Source: Marivibrio sp040218065
GTDB taxonomy: Bacteria > Pseudomonadota > Alphaproteobacteria > UBA8366 > Aestuariispiraceae
DNA: 64,000 nucleotides
Assembly (NCBI RefSeq): GCF_040218065.1
Contig: NZ_JAVJQE010000005.1
Location: forward strand, 124,001 to 188,000
Reading direction: 5' to 3'
In this document: piece by piece, positions 16,461 to 25,456 of the stretch
How the letters are laid out: each line of letters starts with the position of its first letter
Position numbering within the stretch: position 1 is the first letter of the stretch
Program-made: the position numbers and the translations under genes
The notes under the pieces: model-generated
What the model saw: only the letters and a program-made list of their open reading frames with translations
What the model was told of the DNA's origin: nothing
Database searches by the model: none

Positions 16461-16484
16461 GATGCGCGCGCCTTTCCGTACACT
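16455..16484 (+). promoter_or_regulatory. Predicted sigma-70 promoter of the bchF operon
   Basis: TTGACA (16455-16460), an 18-bp spacer and TACACT (16479-16484). It would give a leader of about 70 bases before the bchF ATG. Confidence 0.6.
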
Positions 16485-16562
16485 CTGTAGCGTTAAATGG
16501 CGTCGGACGGCCTTGAACGATCCGGCGTCGACTAGGAGCAGACAGGGGGGTCCGCACGGGCC

Positions 16563-17084
16563 ATGGCGCAAACAAGCCAGAAAACCGGGCTATACACGGC
16601 GGAGGAACGCCGCCGGCGGGATCAGACGAAGTGGACGCTGGTGCAGGGCGTGCTCGCCCCGCTGCAGTTCCTGGTCTTCCTCGTGAGCCTCGGGTTGGTG
16701 CTGCGCTATCTCGCCGCCGGCGAGGGCTTGGCGCTGGCGACCTGGTCGGTCGTGATCAAGACGGTGATCCTGTACATCATAATGGTCACCGGCTCGATCT
16801 GGGAGAAGGTGGTGTTCGGCCGCTGGCTGTTCGCCCCCGCCTTCTTCTGGGAAGACGTCTTCTCGATGTTGGTGCTGGCGCTGCACACCGCCTATCTCGC
16901 GGCGGTCTTCGCCGGCTGGGGCGACGGGCGCGATCAGATGCTGCTCGCGCTTGCGGCCTACGCCACCTACGTCGTCAACGCCGGTCAATTCCTCTGGAAG
17001 CTTCGTCAGGCCCGCCTGCAGCAGGCGGCCCAAGACGAAGCCGCGTCGAATCAGGACGCGCTCGGCGTGGGAGCGACCGGATGA
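16563..17084 (+). CDS. bchF: 2-vinyl bacteriochlorophyllide hydratase
   Basis: A 173-residue membrane protein that hydrates the C3 vinyl group of (bacterio)chlorophyllide to hydroxyethyl. The family signature LYTAEERRRRDQTKWTLVQG is near the N-terminus, and the middle contains GSIWEKVVFGRWLFAPAFFW, both highly conserved in BchF. About four hydrophobic segments are present. It heads the bchFNBHLM-lhaA-puh run. Its stop overlaps the bchN start (ATGA). Confidence 0.96.
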   Translation: MAQTSQKTGLYTAEERRRRDQTKWTLVQGVLAPLQFLVFLVSLGLVLRYLAAGEGLALATWSVVIKTVILYIIMVTGSIWEKVVFGRWLFAPAFFWEDVFSMLVLALHTAYLAAVFAGWGDGRDQMLLALAAYATYVVNAGQFLWKLRQARLQQAAQDEAASNQDALGVGATG

Positions 17085-18400
17085 CTGAAGCCTATACGCT
17101 CGACGTCAGCCCCGAGGGCCGTAGCGGCGCGCAGGCCGCGCCGGACGCCGGATGCCAGGACGCGCCCGTTCTGAAGGAGCGCGGCCAACGGGAGGTCTTC
17201 TGCGGGCTGACCGGCATCGTCTGGATGCACCGCAAGATCCAGGACGCCTTCTTTCTGGTCGTCGGCTCGCGCACCTGCGCGCATCTGATCCAATCGGCCG
17301 CGGGCGTCATGATCTTCGCCGAGCCGCGCTTCGGCACCGCCATCATCGACGAGCGCGATCTGGCCGGGCTGGCCGACGCGAACGACGAACTCGACAAATG
17401 CGTCGACCGCCTGCTGGCGCGCCGCCCCGACATCAAGATGCTGTTCCTCGTCGGGTCCTGCCCGTCGGAAGTGATCAAGCTCGACCTCTCCCGGGCCGCG
17501 CAGCGCCTGTCGCGCCGCCATATGCCGGACGTGCGCGTGTTGAACTATTCCGGCAGCGGGATCGAGACGACCTTCACGCAGGGGGAAGACGCCTGCCTCG
17601 CCTCGCTGGTTCCGGAAATGCCGGCGGCGGACGACAGCGCGGAGCCCTCGCTGATGGTGGTCGGCTGTCTCGCCGACGTGGTGGAGGATCAGTTCCGCCG
17701 CACCTTCGAGACGCTCGGCGTCGGCCCCGTCCATTTCCTGCCCCCGCGTCGCGCGGGCGATCTGCCTCCCGTCGGGCCGACCACGCGCTATCTGCTGGCG
17801 CAGCCCTTCCTGGCGGATACGGCGCGCGCGCTGGAGGATCGCGGGGCGGAGCGTCTGGTCGCCCCGATGCCGCTGGGCGCCGAGGGCACGACCGCCTGGC
17901 TGCGGGCGGCGGCCAACGCCTGGGGCGTCGACGCCGCGCGCTTCGATGAGGTGACCAAGCCCGGGCGCGAGCGCGCCGAGGTCGCCGTCGCCCGTTACCG
18001 CGAGCGCTTGGCCGGCAAGCGCCTTTTCTTCATGCCCGACAGCCAGTTGGAGCCGCCGATCGCGCGGTTTCTCGCCCGCGAATGCGGCGTCGAGCTGATC
18101 GAGGTCGGCACGCCCTTCCTGCATCGCGAGCATCTCTCGGAGGAGTTGAAGCTGCTGCCCTCGACCGTGCGGCTCAGCGAAGGGCAGGACGTCGACCTCC
18201 AGCTCGACCGCGTGCGGGCCGATCGGCCGGACCTGACGGTCTGCGGTCTCGGCCTCGCCAATCCGCTGGAGGCGGAGGGTATGGCGACGAAATGGTCGAT
18301 CGAACTCGTCTTCACGCCGATCCAGGGCTACGAGCAGGCCGGCGACCTGGCCGAGCTGTTCAACCGTCCGCTCGATCGGCGCGACCGGTTGAAGGTCTGA
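17081..18400 (+). CDS. bchN: Light-independent protochlorophyllide reductase subunit N
   Basis: A 439-residue NifD-like subunit of the dark-operative protochlorophyllide reductase. Cluster-binding cysteines are in REVFCGLTGIVW, SRTCAHLIQ and GSCPSEVIKLD, matching the three Cys that BchN gives to the 4Fe-4S cluster. The C-terminus has FTPIQGYEQAGDLAELF. The first ~37 residues are a variable extension. It starts within the bchF stop and is followed by bchB after 4 bp. Confidence 0.97.
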   Translation: MTEAYTLDVSPEGRSGAQAAPDAGCQDAPVLKERGQREVFCGLTGIVWMHRKIQDAFFLVVGSRTCAHLIQSAAGVMIFAEPRFGTAIIDERDLAGLADANDELDKCVDRLLARRPDIKMLFLVGSCPSEVIKLDLSRAAQRLSRRHMPDVRVLNYSGSGIETTFTQGEDACLASLVPEMPAADDSAEPSLMVVGCLADVVEDQFRRTFETLGVGPVHFLPPRRAGDLPPVGPTTRYLLAQPFLADTARALEDRGAERLVAPMPLGAEGTTAWLRAAANAWGVDAARFDEVTKPGRERAEVAVARYRERLAGKRLFFMPDSQLEPPIARFLARECGVELIEVGTPFLHREHLSEELKLLPSTVRLSEGQDVDLQLDRVRADRPDLTVCGLGLANPLEAEGMATKWSIELVFTPIQGYEQAGDLAELFNRPLDRRDRLKV

Positions 18401-18404
18401 GCCG

Positions 18405-20063
18405 ATGCAGCTGACGATCTGGACATATGAAGGGCCGCCGCATGTGGGCGCGATGCGCGTCGCGACCGGCATGAAGGATCTGCATTACGTGCTGCATGCG
18501 CCCCAGGGCGACACCTACGCGGATCTGCTCTTCACCATGATCGAGCGGCGCGACCACCGCCCGCCGGTGACCTACACGACCTTCCAGGCGCGCGACCTCG
18601 GCTCGGATACGGCCGTGATCTTCCGCGACGCGCTGCAGGGCGCTTACGAGCGCTTCAAGCCCCAGGCGATGATCGTCGGCGCCTCCTGCACGGCGGAGCT
18701 GATCCAGGACGATCCCGCCGGCCTCGCCAAGGCGCTCAACCTGCCGGTGCCGGTGGTGCCGCTCGAGCTGCCCTCCTACCAGCGCAAGGAGAACTGGGGC
18801 GCTTCCGAGACCTTCTATCACCTGACCCGCGCGCTCTGCAGCCCGCACGCGCCGGCCCCGGGAACGGAACGCCCGGCCCGGCCCGAGGGTCAGCCGCCGC
18901 GCTGCAATCTTCTCGGGCCTATGGCGCTCGGGTTCCGGCATCGCGACGACGTGACGGAGATAACGCGCATCCTTGAGGCGCTGGGCGTCGAGATCAACGT
19001 CGTCGCGCCGCTGAACGCGACGCCGGCGGACGTGGCCCGGCTGGGCGACGCGGACTTCAACATCGTGATGTATCCTGAACTGGCGGACACCGCCGCCAAG
19101 TGGCTGGAGCGCGCGTTCGGCCAGCCGGCGGTGCGCACGGTCCCGATCGGCGTCAACGCGACCAAGCGTTTCGTGCAGGAGATCGCCGACCTCGCCGGCG
19201 TCGATCCCGCCCCGCTGCTGGAGCGCGAAATCGCCCGGCTGCCTTGGTACTCCCGCTCGATCGACTCGACCTATCTGACCGGCAAGCGGGTCTTCATCTT
19301 CGGCGACGCGGCTCACGCGATCGCGGCGGCCGAGGTGGCGAGCGACGAGTTCGGCTTCCAGGTCGTCGGCCTTGGAACCTACAGCCGCGAGCAGGCGCGC
19401 GACGTGCGCGCGGCCGCCAAGCGCTACGGGCTGGAGGCGCTGATCACCGACGATTATCTCGACGTCGAGGAGGCGATCCAGGAGGCCCACCCGGAGCTGG
19501 TGCTGGGCACCCAGATGGAGCGCCATATCGCCAAGCGCTTGGGCGTTCCCTGCGCCATCATCTCCGCCCCGGTCCATGTGCACGACTATCCCGCCCGCTA
19601 TTCCCCGCAGATGGGATTCGAGGGCGCGAACGTGCTGTTCGACACCTGGGTCCACCCGCTGATGATGGGCCTGGAGGAGCATCTCCTGGGGATGTTCCGC
19701 GACGATTTCGAATTCAACGACCACACGCCGTCTCACCTCGGCCACAAACCCGAGGCCCGGCCCGCCGAGGGGGCGACCCCGGCGGAGGCCGCGCCGGCGC
19801 CGGGCGACGTTGCGGTGCTCGATCGCGCCGACGCCCGGGCGCAGGCCGACGTCGCGGCCCAGGCCGATGCCGCGGCGCCGTCCGACGCCAAGCCCGTCGG
19901 CGCGCCGGTCTGGGCGGGCGAGGCGGAGAAAGAGCTCAAGAAGATTCCCTTTTTCGTGCGCGGCAAGGCGCGCCGAAACACCGAATCCTACGCGGTCGAG
20001 CGTGGGATCGAGACCATCACGCTGGACGTGCTCTATGACGCAAAAGCGCACTTCGGGAAGTGA
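18405..20063 (+). CDS. bchB: Light-independent protochlorophyllide reductase subunit B
   Basis: A 552-residue NifK-like subunit. It begins MQLTIWTYEGPPHVGAMRVA, the standard BchB start, whose Asp-ligand region follows. GASCTAELIQDDPAGLA and a C-terminal DUF/PCP-reductase domain (AEKELKKIPFFVRGKARRN) are typical. Between the two lies an Ala/Pro/Asp-rich linker (about residues 450-505), longer than I expect for the family. The last 29 bp overlap the bchH start. Confidence 0.96.
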   Translation: MQLTIWTYEGPPHVGAMRVATGMKDLHYVLHAPQGDTYADLLFTMIERRDHRPPVTYTTFQARDLGSDTAVIFRDALQGAYERFKPQAMIVGASCTAELIQDDPAGLAKALNLPVPVVPLELPSYQRKENWGASETFYHLTRALCSPHAPAPGTERPARPEGQPPRCNLLGPMALGFRHRDDVTEITRILEALGVEINVVAPLNATPADVARLGDADFNIVMYPELADTAAKWLERAFGQPAVRTVPIGVNATKRFVQEIADLAGVDPAPLLEREIARLPWYSRSIDSTYLTGKRVFIFGDAAHAIAAAEVASDEFGFQVVGLGTYSREQARDVRAAAKRYGLEALITDDYLDVEEAIQEAHPELVLGTQMERHIAKRLGVPCAIISAPVHVHDYPARYSPQMGFEGANVLFDTWVHPLMMGLEEHLLGMFRDDFEFNDHTPSHLGHKPEARPAEGATPAEAAPAPGDVAVLDRADARAQADVAAQADAAAPSDAKPVGAPVWAGEAEKELKKIPFFVRGKARRNTESYAVERGIETITLDVLYDAKAHFGK

Positions 20064-23000
20064 GGCGGTCTTGACGGGCGCGCCGCCCGTCAAGGTCGCG
20101 ATCATCACGCTGGACAGCCACCTGCTGGGGGCGGTCGACCGGGTGCGCGCCGAACTCGTGCAGACGGTCCCGAATCTGGAGTTGTCGCTGCACGCCGCCG
20201 TCGATTGGGCGAAGGCGCCCGAGACGCTGGCCGAGACCAAGCGCGCGATCGCAGAGGCCGACATCCTGGTGGTCACGATGCTGTTCATCGAAGACCACAT
20301 CCAGGCGGTGATGGAGGATTTGAAGGCGCGGCGCGACAACTGCGACGCGATCGTCTGCTGCATGTCGGCGGGCGAGGTGATCAAGCTCACGCGGCTCGGC
20401 CGCTTCATCATGGGCGGCAAGGAATCGCCGGCCGTGAAGATGCTGAAGCGCCTCAAAGGCTCCGCCAAGCCGGGCGCCAGTTCGGGCGCGAAGCAGATGT
20501 CGATGCTGCGCCGGCTGCCGCGGATCCTGCGATTCATCCCGGGCTCGGCCCAGGACATGCGCGCCTATTTCCTGACGATGCAGTACTGGCTCGCCTGCTC
20601 GGACGACAATCTGACCAGCATGGTGCGCTTTCTGATCGACCGCTATGCGGCGGGGGAACGCGAGATCTACCGCGGTCGGCTGCCCGCCGCCGCGCCGGTC
20701 GACTATCACGAGGTCGGCCTCTATCACCCGACCTTGAAGGGCCGCACGACCGATGATCCGGCGGATTTGCCGAAGGTCACCAAGCGCACGAAGGGGACCG
20801 TCGGCCTGATGCTGATGCGCTCCTACGTGCTGGCCGGCGACACCGGGCACTATGACGGCGTCATCGCCGCTTTCGAAGCGGCGGGGTATCGCGTCGTCCC
20901 GGTCTTCGCCAACGGCCTGGATTCTCGCCCCGCGGCGGAGGCCTACTTCTTCGACGACGACGGGCGGGTGACCGTTGACGCGGTCGTCTCGCTCTCCGGC
21001 TTCTCGCTGGTCGGCGGACCCGCCTATAACGACTCGGACGCCGCGGCCGAGATGATGCGTCGGTTGGACGTCCCGTGCATCGCCGCCCATGCGCTCGAAT
21101 TCCAGACGCTGGCCGACTGGCGGCGCTCGTCCGGCGGCCTGCTGCCGGTGGAGAGCACCATAATGGTCGCGATCCCCGAGCTGGACGGCGCGATCGCGCC
21201 CACCGTCTTCGGCGGCCGCGAGAGCCTGGACGGCGACGCGCAGACCGGCGCCCGGCGCATGGTGGTCGACACCGAACGCGCCGCCGCGCTCGTCGCGCGC
21301 ACGGCCCGCCAGATCACGTTGAAGCAGGCGGCGAAAGCCGAGCGCCGCATCGCCGTCGTCCTCTTCAACTTCCCGCCGAACTCCGGCGCGACGGGCACGG
21401 CCGCCTATCTCGGCGTCTTCGAGAGCCTGTTCAACACGCTGCACGCCCTGAAGGCCGACGGCTACACCGTCGAGGTCCCGGAAAGCGTCGACGCGCTGCG
21501 CGACGCGCTGCTGATCGGCAACACGGCGGAATTCGGCGCCGACGCCAACGTCGCGCACCGCATCCCGGTCGACGACCACGTCAAGCGCGAGCCGCATCTG
21601 AAAGAGATCGAGGCGGCCTGGGGCTCCGCCCCGGGGCGCGCGCAAAGCGACGGTCGCTCGATCCACGTCTACGGCCTGCATCTCGGCAACGTCTTCGTCG
21701 GCGTGCAGCCGGCCTTCGGCTACGAAGGCGATCCGATGCGCCTGCTGTTCGAGAAGGGCTTCGCGCCGACCCACGCCTTCAGCGCCTTCTACCGCTACCT
21801 GCGCGAAGATTTCGCGGCCCACGCCGTCCTCCATTTCGGCACCCACGGCGCGTTGGAGTTCATGCCGGGCAAGCAGACGGGCCTGTCCGGCGCTTGCTGG
21901 CCGGAGCGTCTGATCGGCGATCTGCCGAACTTCTACTTCTACGCCGCCAACAATCCCTCCGAAGGCGTGATCGCCAAGCGCCGCTCGGCGGCCACGCTGC
22001 TCAGCTACATGACGCCGCCCCTGAAGCAGGCCGGCCTCTACAAAGGGCTGATCGAGCTGAAGGAGACGATCGAGCGCTGGCGCAAGACCGAGCCGGAGGA
22101 GGCCGATCAGCGCGTGCGCCTCGCCGACTTGATCGCGACGCAAGCCCAGACCCTCGACCTCGTCGCGGCCGACGCCCGCTGGACCGGCGAGGCGACGGAC
22201 GAGATCGCCCGACTGCAGGACGACGTGCGTGAGTTGGAGGAGACCCTGATCCCCTTCGGCCTGCACGTGCTGGGCGACGGGGTCGCACAAGCCGAGCGCG
22301 CCGACTATCTGCGCGTCATCGCCGAGGCCAATCACGCCCTGAACCTGGGCGACGCCGCGCTCGACGCGCTGCTGGCGGGCAAGGGCGGCGACGCGGCGAT
22401 CAGGGCCGCCGGCCTGAAGGCCGACAAGGAGACCCGCGCCGCCTTCGCCAAGCTGTCCGAGATCGCGGGGCATCTGGGCCGCGACAGCGAGCTGCCGGCG
22501 ATGCTGCACGCGCTGGACGGCGGCTACACCCCGCCGGCGCCGGGCGGCGACCTGCTGCGCACGCCGGAGGTCCTGCCCACCGGCCGCAACCTGCACGGCT
22601 TCGATCCCTTCCGCATGCCGAGCGCCTTCGCCGTCGAGGACGGCGCGCGCCAGGCCGGCCGCCTGCTGGCGCGTCACCTGGACGACGGCGCCGGCTTCCC
22701 GGAATCGATCGCGCTGGTGCTGTGGGGCACCGACAATCTGAAGAGCGAGGGCGGTCCGATCGCCCAGGCGCTCTCGCTCATGGGCGCGCGCCCGCGCTTC
22801 GACAGTTTCGGGCGCCTCGCCGGGGCGGCGTTGATCCCGCTGGAGGAATTGGGCCGGCCGCGGATCGACGTGGTTATGACGCTGTCGGGCATCTTCCGCG
22901 ATCTGCTGCCGTTGCAGGTGAAATTGCTCGCCGAGGCCGCGTGGCTCGCCGCCTCCGCGGACGAGTCGCCGGAGCAGAACTTCGTGCGCAAGCACACGCT

Positions 23001-23781
23001 CGCCTATCAGGCCCGGCGCGGCTGCGACTTCGAGACGGCGGCCCTTCGCGTCTTTTCCAACGCCGACGGCGCCTACGGCGCCAACGTCAACCAGATGGTC
23101 GACGGCGGGGCCTGGGACGACGAGGAGGAACTGGGCGACGTCTTCGCCAAGCGCAAATGCTTCGCCTATGGCCGCGGCGGTCAGCCGGCGCAACAGGAAG
23201 ACCTGCTGAAGGATATGCTGGGCGGCGTCGACTTCGCCTATCAGAACCTGGAGTCGGTCGAGCTCGGCGTGACGACCATCGACCATTACTTCGACAGTCT
23301 GGGCGGCATCACGCGCGCCGCCGCCAGCGCGCGCGGCGGCGAGGCGATCCCCGTCTACGTCTCCGACCAGACCGGCGCCGACGGCAAGGTGCGCACGCTC
23401 TCCGAACAGGTCGCGCTCGAGACCCGCACGCGGATGCTCAACCCGACCTGGTACGAGGGCATGTTGAAGCACGGCTATGAGGGCGTGCGCCAGATCGAGG
23501 CGCAGGTCACCAACACGCTCGGCTGGTCGGCGACGACCGGCCAGGTGCAGCCCTGGGTCTATCAGCAGCTGACCGAGACTTTCGTCCTCGACGCGGACAT
23601 GAGGAAGCGCCTCGCGACCCTCAATCCGAAGGCGTCGGCGCGCGTCGCCAACCGGCTCCTGGAGGCGCATGAGCGCCGCTATTGGGAGCCCGACGAAGAA
23701 ACCCTCGCCGCGCTCAAGGCGGCGGGCGAGGAGCTCGAAAACCGCCTTGAAGGGATCCATGAAGAGGAGGCCGCAGCATGA
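20035..23781 (+). CDS. bchH: Magnesium chelatase subunit H
   Basis: A 1248-residue porphyrin-binding subunit of Mg-chelatase, which commits protoporphyrin IX to bacteriochlorophyll with BchI and BchD (not in this window). Conserved segments include KVAIITLDSHLLGAVDRV at the N-terminus, FNFPPNSGATGTAAYLGVF, HFGTHGALEFMPGKQTGLSG with its Glu/His residues, and NPTWYEGMLKHGYEGVRQIE near the C-terminus. The ATG at 20035 gives an N-terminus of normal length; the frame is open upstream only as a shadow of bchB. The stop overlaps the bchL start. Confidence 0.97.
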   Translation: MTQKRTSGSEAVLTGAPPVKVAIITLDSHLLGAVDRVRAELVQTVPNLELSLHAAVDWAKAPETLAETKRAIAEADILVVTMLFIEDHIQAVMEDLKARRDNCDAIVCCMSAGEVIKLTRLGRFIMGGKESPAVKMLKRLKGSAKPGASSGAKQMSMLRRLPRILRFIPGSAQDMRAYFLTMQYWLACSDDNLTSMVRFLIDRYAAGEREIYRGRLPAAAPVDYHEVGLYHPTLKGRTTDDPADLPKVTKRTKGTVGLMLMRSYVLAGDTGHYDGVIAAFEAAGYRVVPVFANGLDSRPAAEAYFFDDDGRVTVDAVVSLSGFSLVGGPAYNDSDAAAEMMRRLDVPCIAAHALEFQTLADWRRSSGGLLPVESTIMVAIPELDGAIAPTVFGGRESLDGDAQTGARRMVVDTERAAALVARTARQITLKQAAKAERRIAVVLFNFPPNSGATGTAAYLGVFESLFNTLHALKADGYTVEVPESVDALRDALLIGNTAEFGADANVAHRIPVDDHVKREPHLKEIEAAWGSAPGRAQSDGRSIHVYGLHLGNVFVGVQPAFGYEGDPMRLLFEKGFAPTHAFSAFYRYLREDFAAHAVLHFGTHGALEFMPGKQTGLSGACWPERLIGDLPNFYFYAANNPSEGVIAKRRSAATLLSYMTPPLKQAGLYKGLIELKETIERWRKTEPEEADQRVRLADLIATQAQTLDLVAADARWTGEATDEIARLQDDVRELEETLIPFGLHVLGDGVAQAERADYLRVIAEANHALNLGDAALDALLAGKGGDAAIRAAGLKADKETRAAFAKLSEIAGHLGRDSELPAMLHALDGGYTPPAPGGDLLRTPEVLPTGRNLHGFDPFRMPSAFAVEDGARQAGRLLARHLDDGAGFPESIALVLWGTDNLKSEGGPIAQALSLMGARPRFDSFGRLAGAALIPLEELGRPRIDVVMTLSGIFRDLLPLQVKLLAEAAWLAASADESPEQNFVRKHTLAYQARRGCDFETAALRVFSNADGAYGANVNQMVDGGAWDDEEELGDVFAKRKCFAYGRGGQPAQQEDLLKDMLGGVDFAYQNLESVELGVTTIDHYFDSLGGITRAAASARGGEAIPVYVSDQTGADGKVRTLSEQVALETRTRMLNPTWYEGMLKHGYEGVRQIEAQVTNTLGWSATTGQVQPWVYQQLTETFVLDADMRKRLATLNPKASARVANRLLEAHERRYWEPDEETLAALKAAGEELENRLEGIHEEEAAA

Positions 23782-24692
23782 GTTACGCGCTCGGCACGCT
23801 TGAGCGATCGAAAGGTCCCGCCAAAGGGATCGGCGACGGCGAAGGCAGCGTGCAGTTCCACCCGCAGGCGGACGTCGATGTCGGCGGCGCCAAGATATTC
23901 TCCGTCTACGGCAAGGGCGGCATCGGCAAGAGCACGACTTCGTCCAACCTGTCCGTCGCCTTCTCGAAGCTGGGCAAGCGGGTGCTGCAGATCGGCTGCG
24001 ACCCGAAGCATGACAGCACCTTCACGCTGACCAAGCGGCTGGCCCCGACGGTGATCGACGCGCTCGAGGAAGTGGACTTCCACGCCGAAGAGCTGCGCGT
24101 CGAGGATTTCGTCTTCGAAGGCTACAACGGCGTGATGTGCGTCGAGGCCGGCGGCCCGCCGGCCGGCACCGGCTGCGGCGGCTACGTCGTCGGCCAGACG
24201 GTGAAGCTCCTCAAGGAGCACCACCTGCTGGAGGACACGGACGTCGTGATCTTCGACGTGCTCGGCGACGTGGTGTGCGGCGGCTTCGCCTCGCCCCTGC
24301 AGCACGCCGAGCGCGCGCTGATCGTTACCGCGAACGACTTCGATTCGATCTTCGCGATGAACCGCATCGTCTCGGCCATCAAGGCGAAATCGAAGAATTA
24401 CGAGGTCCGCGTCGGCGGCGTCATCGCCAACCGCAGCGCCGCCACCGACGAGATCGACCGTTTCAACGAGGCGACCGGCCTCAAGACGCTGGCCCACTTC
24501 AAGGATCTCGACGAGATCCGGCGCTCGCGCCTGAAGAAGTCGGTCATCTTCGAGATGGAGTCCACGCCCGCGCTGGAGGCCGTCAAGGAAGAGTATCTCA
24601 AGCTGGCGCAGGCGCTCTGGGACGGGGTCGACCCGCTGGAGGCCACGCCGATGAAGGATCGCGAGATCTTCGACTTCCTGGGCTTTGACTGA
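23778..24692 (+). CDS. bchL: Light-independent protochlorophyllide reductase ATP-binding protein
   Basis: A 304-residue NifH-like ATPase that donates electrons to BchNB. The P-loop is YGKGGIGKSTTSSN. The two cysteines that bridge the 4Fe-4S cluster in the dimer are in GPPAGTGCGGYVVG and DVLGDVVCGGFASPL. Length and motifs are standard. The start is the ATG coupled to the bchH stop (ATGA). Confidence 0.97.
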   Translation: MSYALGTLERSKGPAKGIGDGEGSVQFHPQADVDVGGAKIFSVYGKGGIGKSTTSSNLSVAFSKLGKRVLQIGCDPKHDSTFTLTKRLAPTVIDALEEVDFHAEELRVEDFVFEGYNGVMCVEAGGPPAGTGCGGYVVGQTVKLLKEHHLLEDTDVVIFDVLGDVVCGGFASPLQHAERALIVTANDFDSIFAMNRIVSAIKAKSKNYEVRVGGVIANRSAATDEIDRFNEATGLKTLAHFKDLDEIRRSRLKKSVIFEMESTPALEAVKEEYLKLAQALWDGVDPLEATPMKDREIFDFLGFD

Positions 24693-24741
24693 GCTCGGGT
24701 CGAGGGAAACGCAGAGACGTCGAAAAGGTAGGGACCGTCCG

Positions 24742-25443
24742 ATGGACACCGCAAGCTACACCGCCCGCCGGGGCCAGATCGCCGAATATTTCGACCGCAC
24801 CGCGGCCGACGCCTGGGCGAAGCTGACCTCGGACGCGCCCGTCAGCAAGATCCGGGCGACCGTTCGGGCGGGGCGCGATCGCATGCGCGCGACGCTGCTG
24901 TCCTACCTTCCGGACGATCTGAGCGGCAAGCGCTTGCTGGACGCCGGCTGCGGCACGGGCGCGCTGGCGGTGGAGGCCGCGCGGCGCGGGGCGGAGGTGG
25001 TCGCGATCGACCTGTCCCCGACGCTGGTGGATTTGGCGCGCGAGCGCACGCCCGTCGACGGCCTCAAGGGGTCGATCCGCTTCACCTCCGGCGACATGCT
25101 GTCGCCCGACCTGGGGCGCTTCGACCATGTCGTCGCGATGGACAGCCTGATCCACTACGACACGCCGGACATGGTCCGCGCGCTGGCCGGTCTCGCCGAT
25201 CGGACCGAGACCTCGATCGTCTTCACCTTCGCGCCCAAGACGCCGGCGCTGGCCGCGATGCACGCGGTCGGCCGGCTGTTCCCCCGCGGCGATCGCGCGC
25301 CCGCGATCGAACCGGTGGGACGCGGCCGGCTGGCGAAGCGGATCGACCGTCACGCCGGCCTCGTCGATTGGCGCGTCGGGCGCGGCGAGAAGATCACCAG
25401 CGGCTTCTATATGAGCCACGCCCAGGAACTGGTTCGGAGCTGA
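24742..25443 (+). CDS. bchM: Magnesium-protoporphyrin IX O-methyltransferase
   Basis: A 233-residue SAM-dependent methyltransferase acting after Mg-chelatase. SAM motif I is LLDAGCGTGALAVEAARRG, followed by VVAIDLSPTLVDLAR. RGQIAEYFDRTAADAW near the N-terminus and KITSGFYMSHAQELVRS at the C-terminus are typical BchM ends. The ATG at 24742 was preferred to an in-frame upstream ATG (24685) that would overlap bchL and has no family match. Confidence 0.95.
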   Translation: MDTASYTARRGQIAEYFDRTAADAWAKLTSDAPVSKIRATVRAGRDRMRATLLSYLPDDLSGKRLLDAGCGTGALAVEAARRGAEVVAIDLSPTLVDLARERTPVDGLKGSIRFTSGDMLSPDLGRFDHVVAMDSLIHYDTPDMVRALAGLADRTETSIVFTFAPKTPALAAMHAVGRLFPRGDRAPAIEPVGRGRLAKRIDRHAGLVDWRVGRGEKITSGFYMSHAQELVRS

Positions 25444-25456
25444 CGAGCGCACCGCT

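Larger units (their letters stand above)
15998..16562. other. Divergent ppaA / bchF intergenic region
   Basis: A 565-bp gap. The right third carries two overlapping PpsR boxes and two divergent predicted promoters (listed separately). The left part, about 400 bp, would be the 5' leader of the ppaA-ppsR mRNA. It is GC-rich and I see no gene or known RNA element in it. Confidence 0.6.

Noticed and set aside
20017..23760. A 1247-codon open frame antisense to bchH, and similar long antisense frames elsewhere.
   Set aside because: Very high GC leaves long open frames on the opposite strand. They have no family match, and the forward genes are certain.
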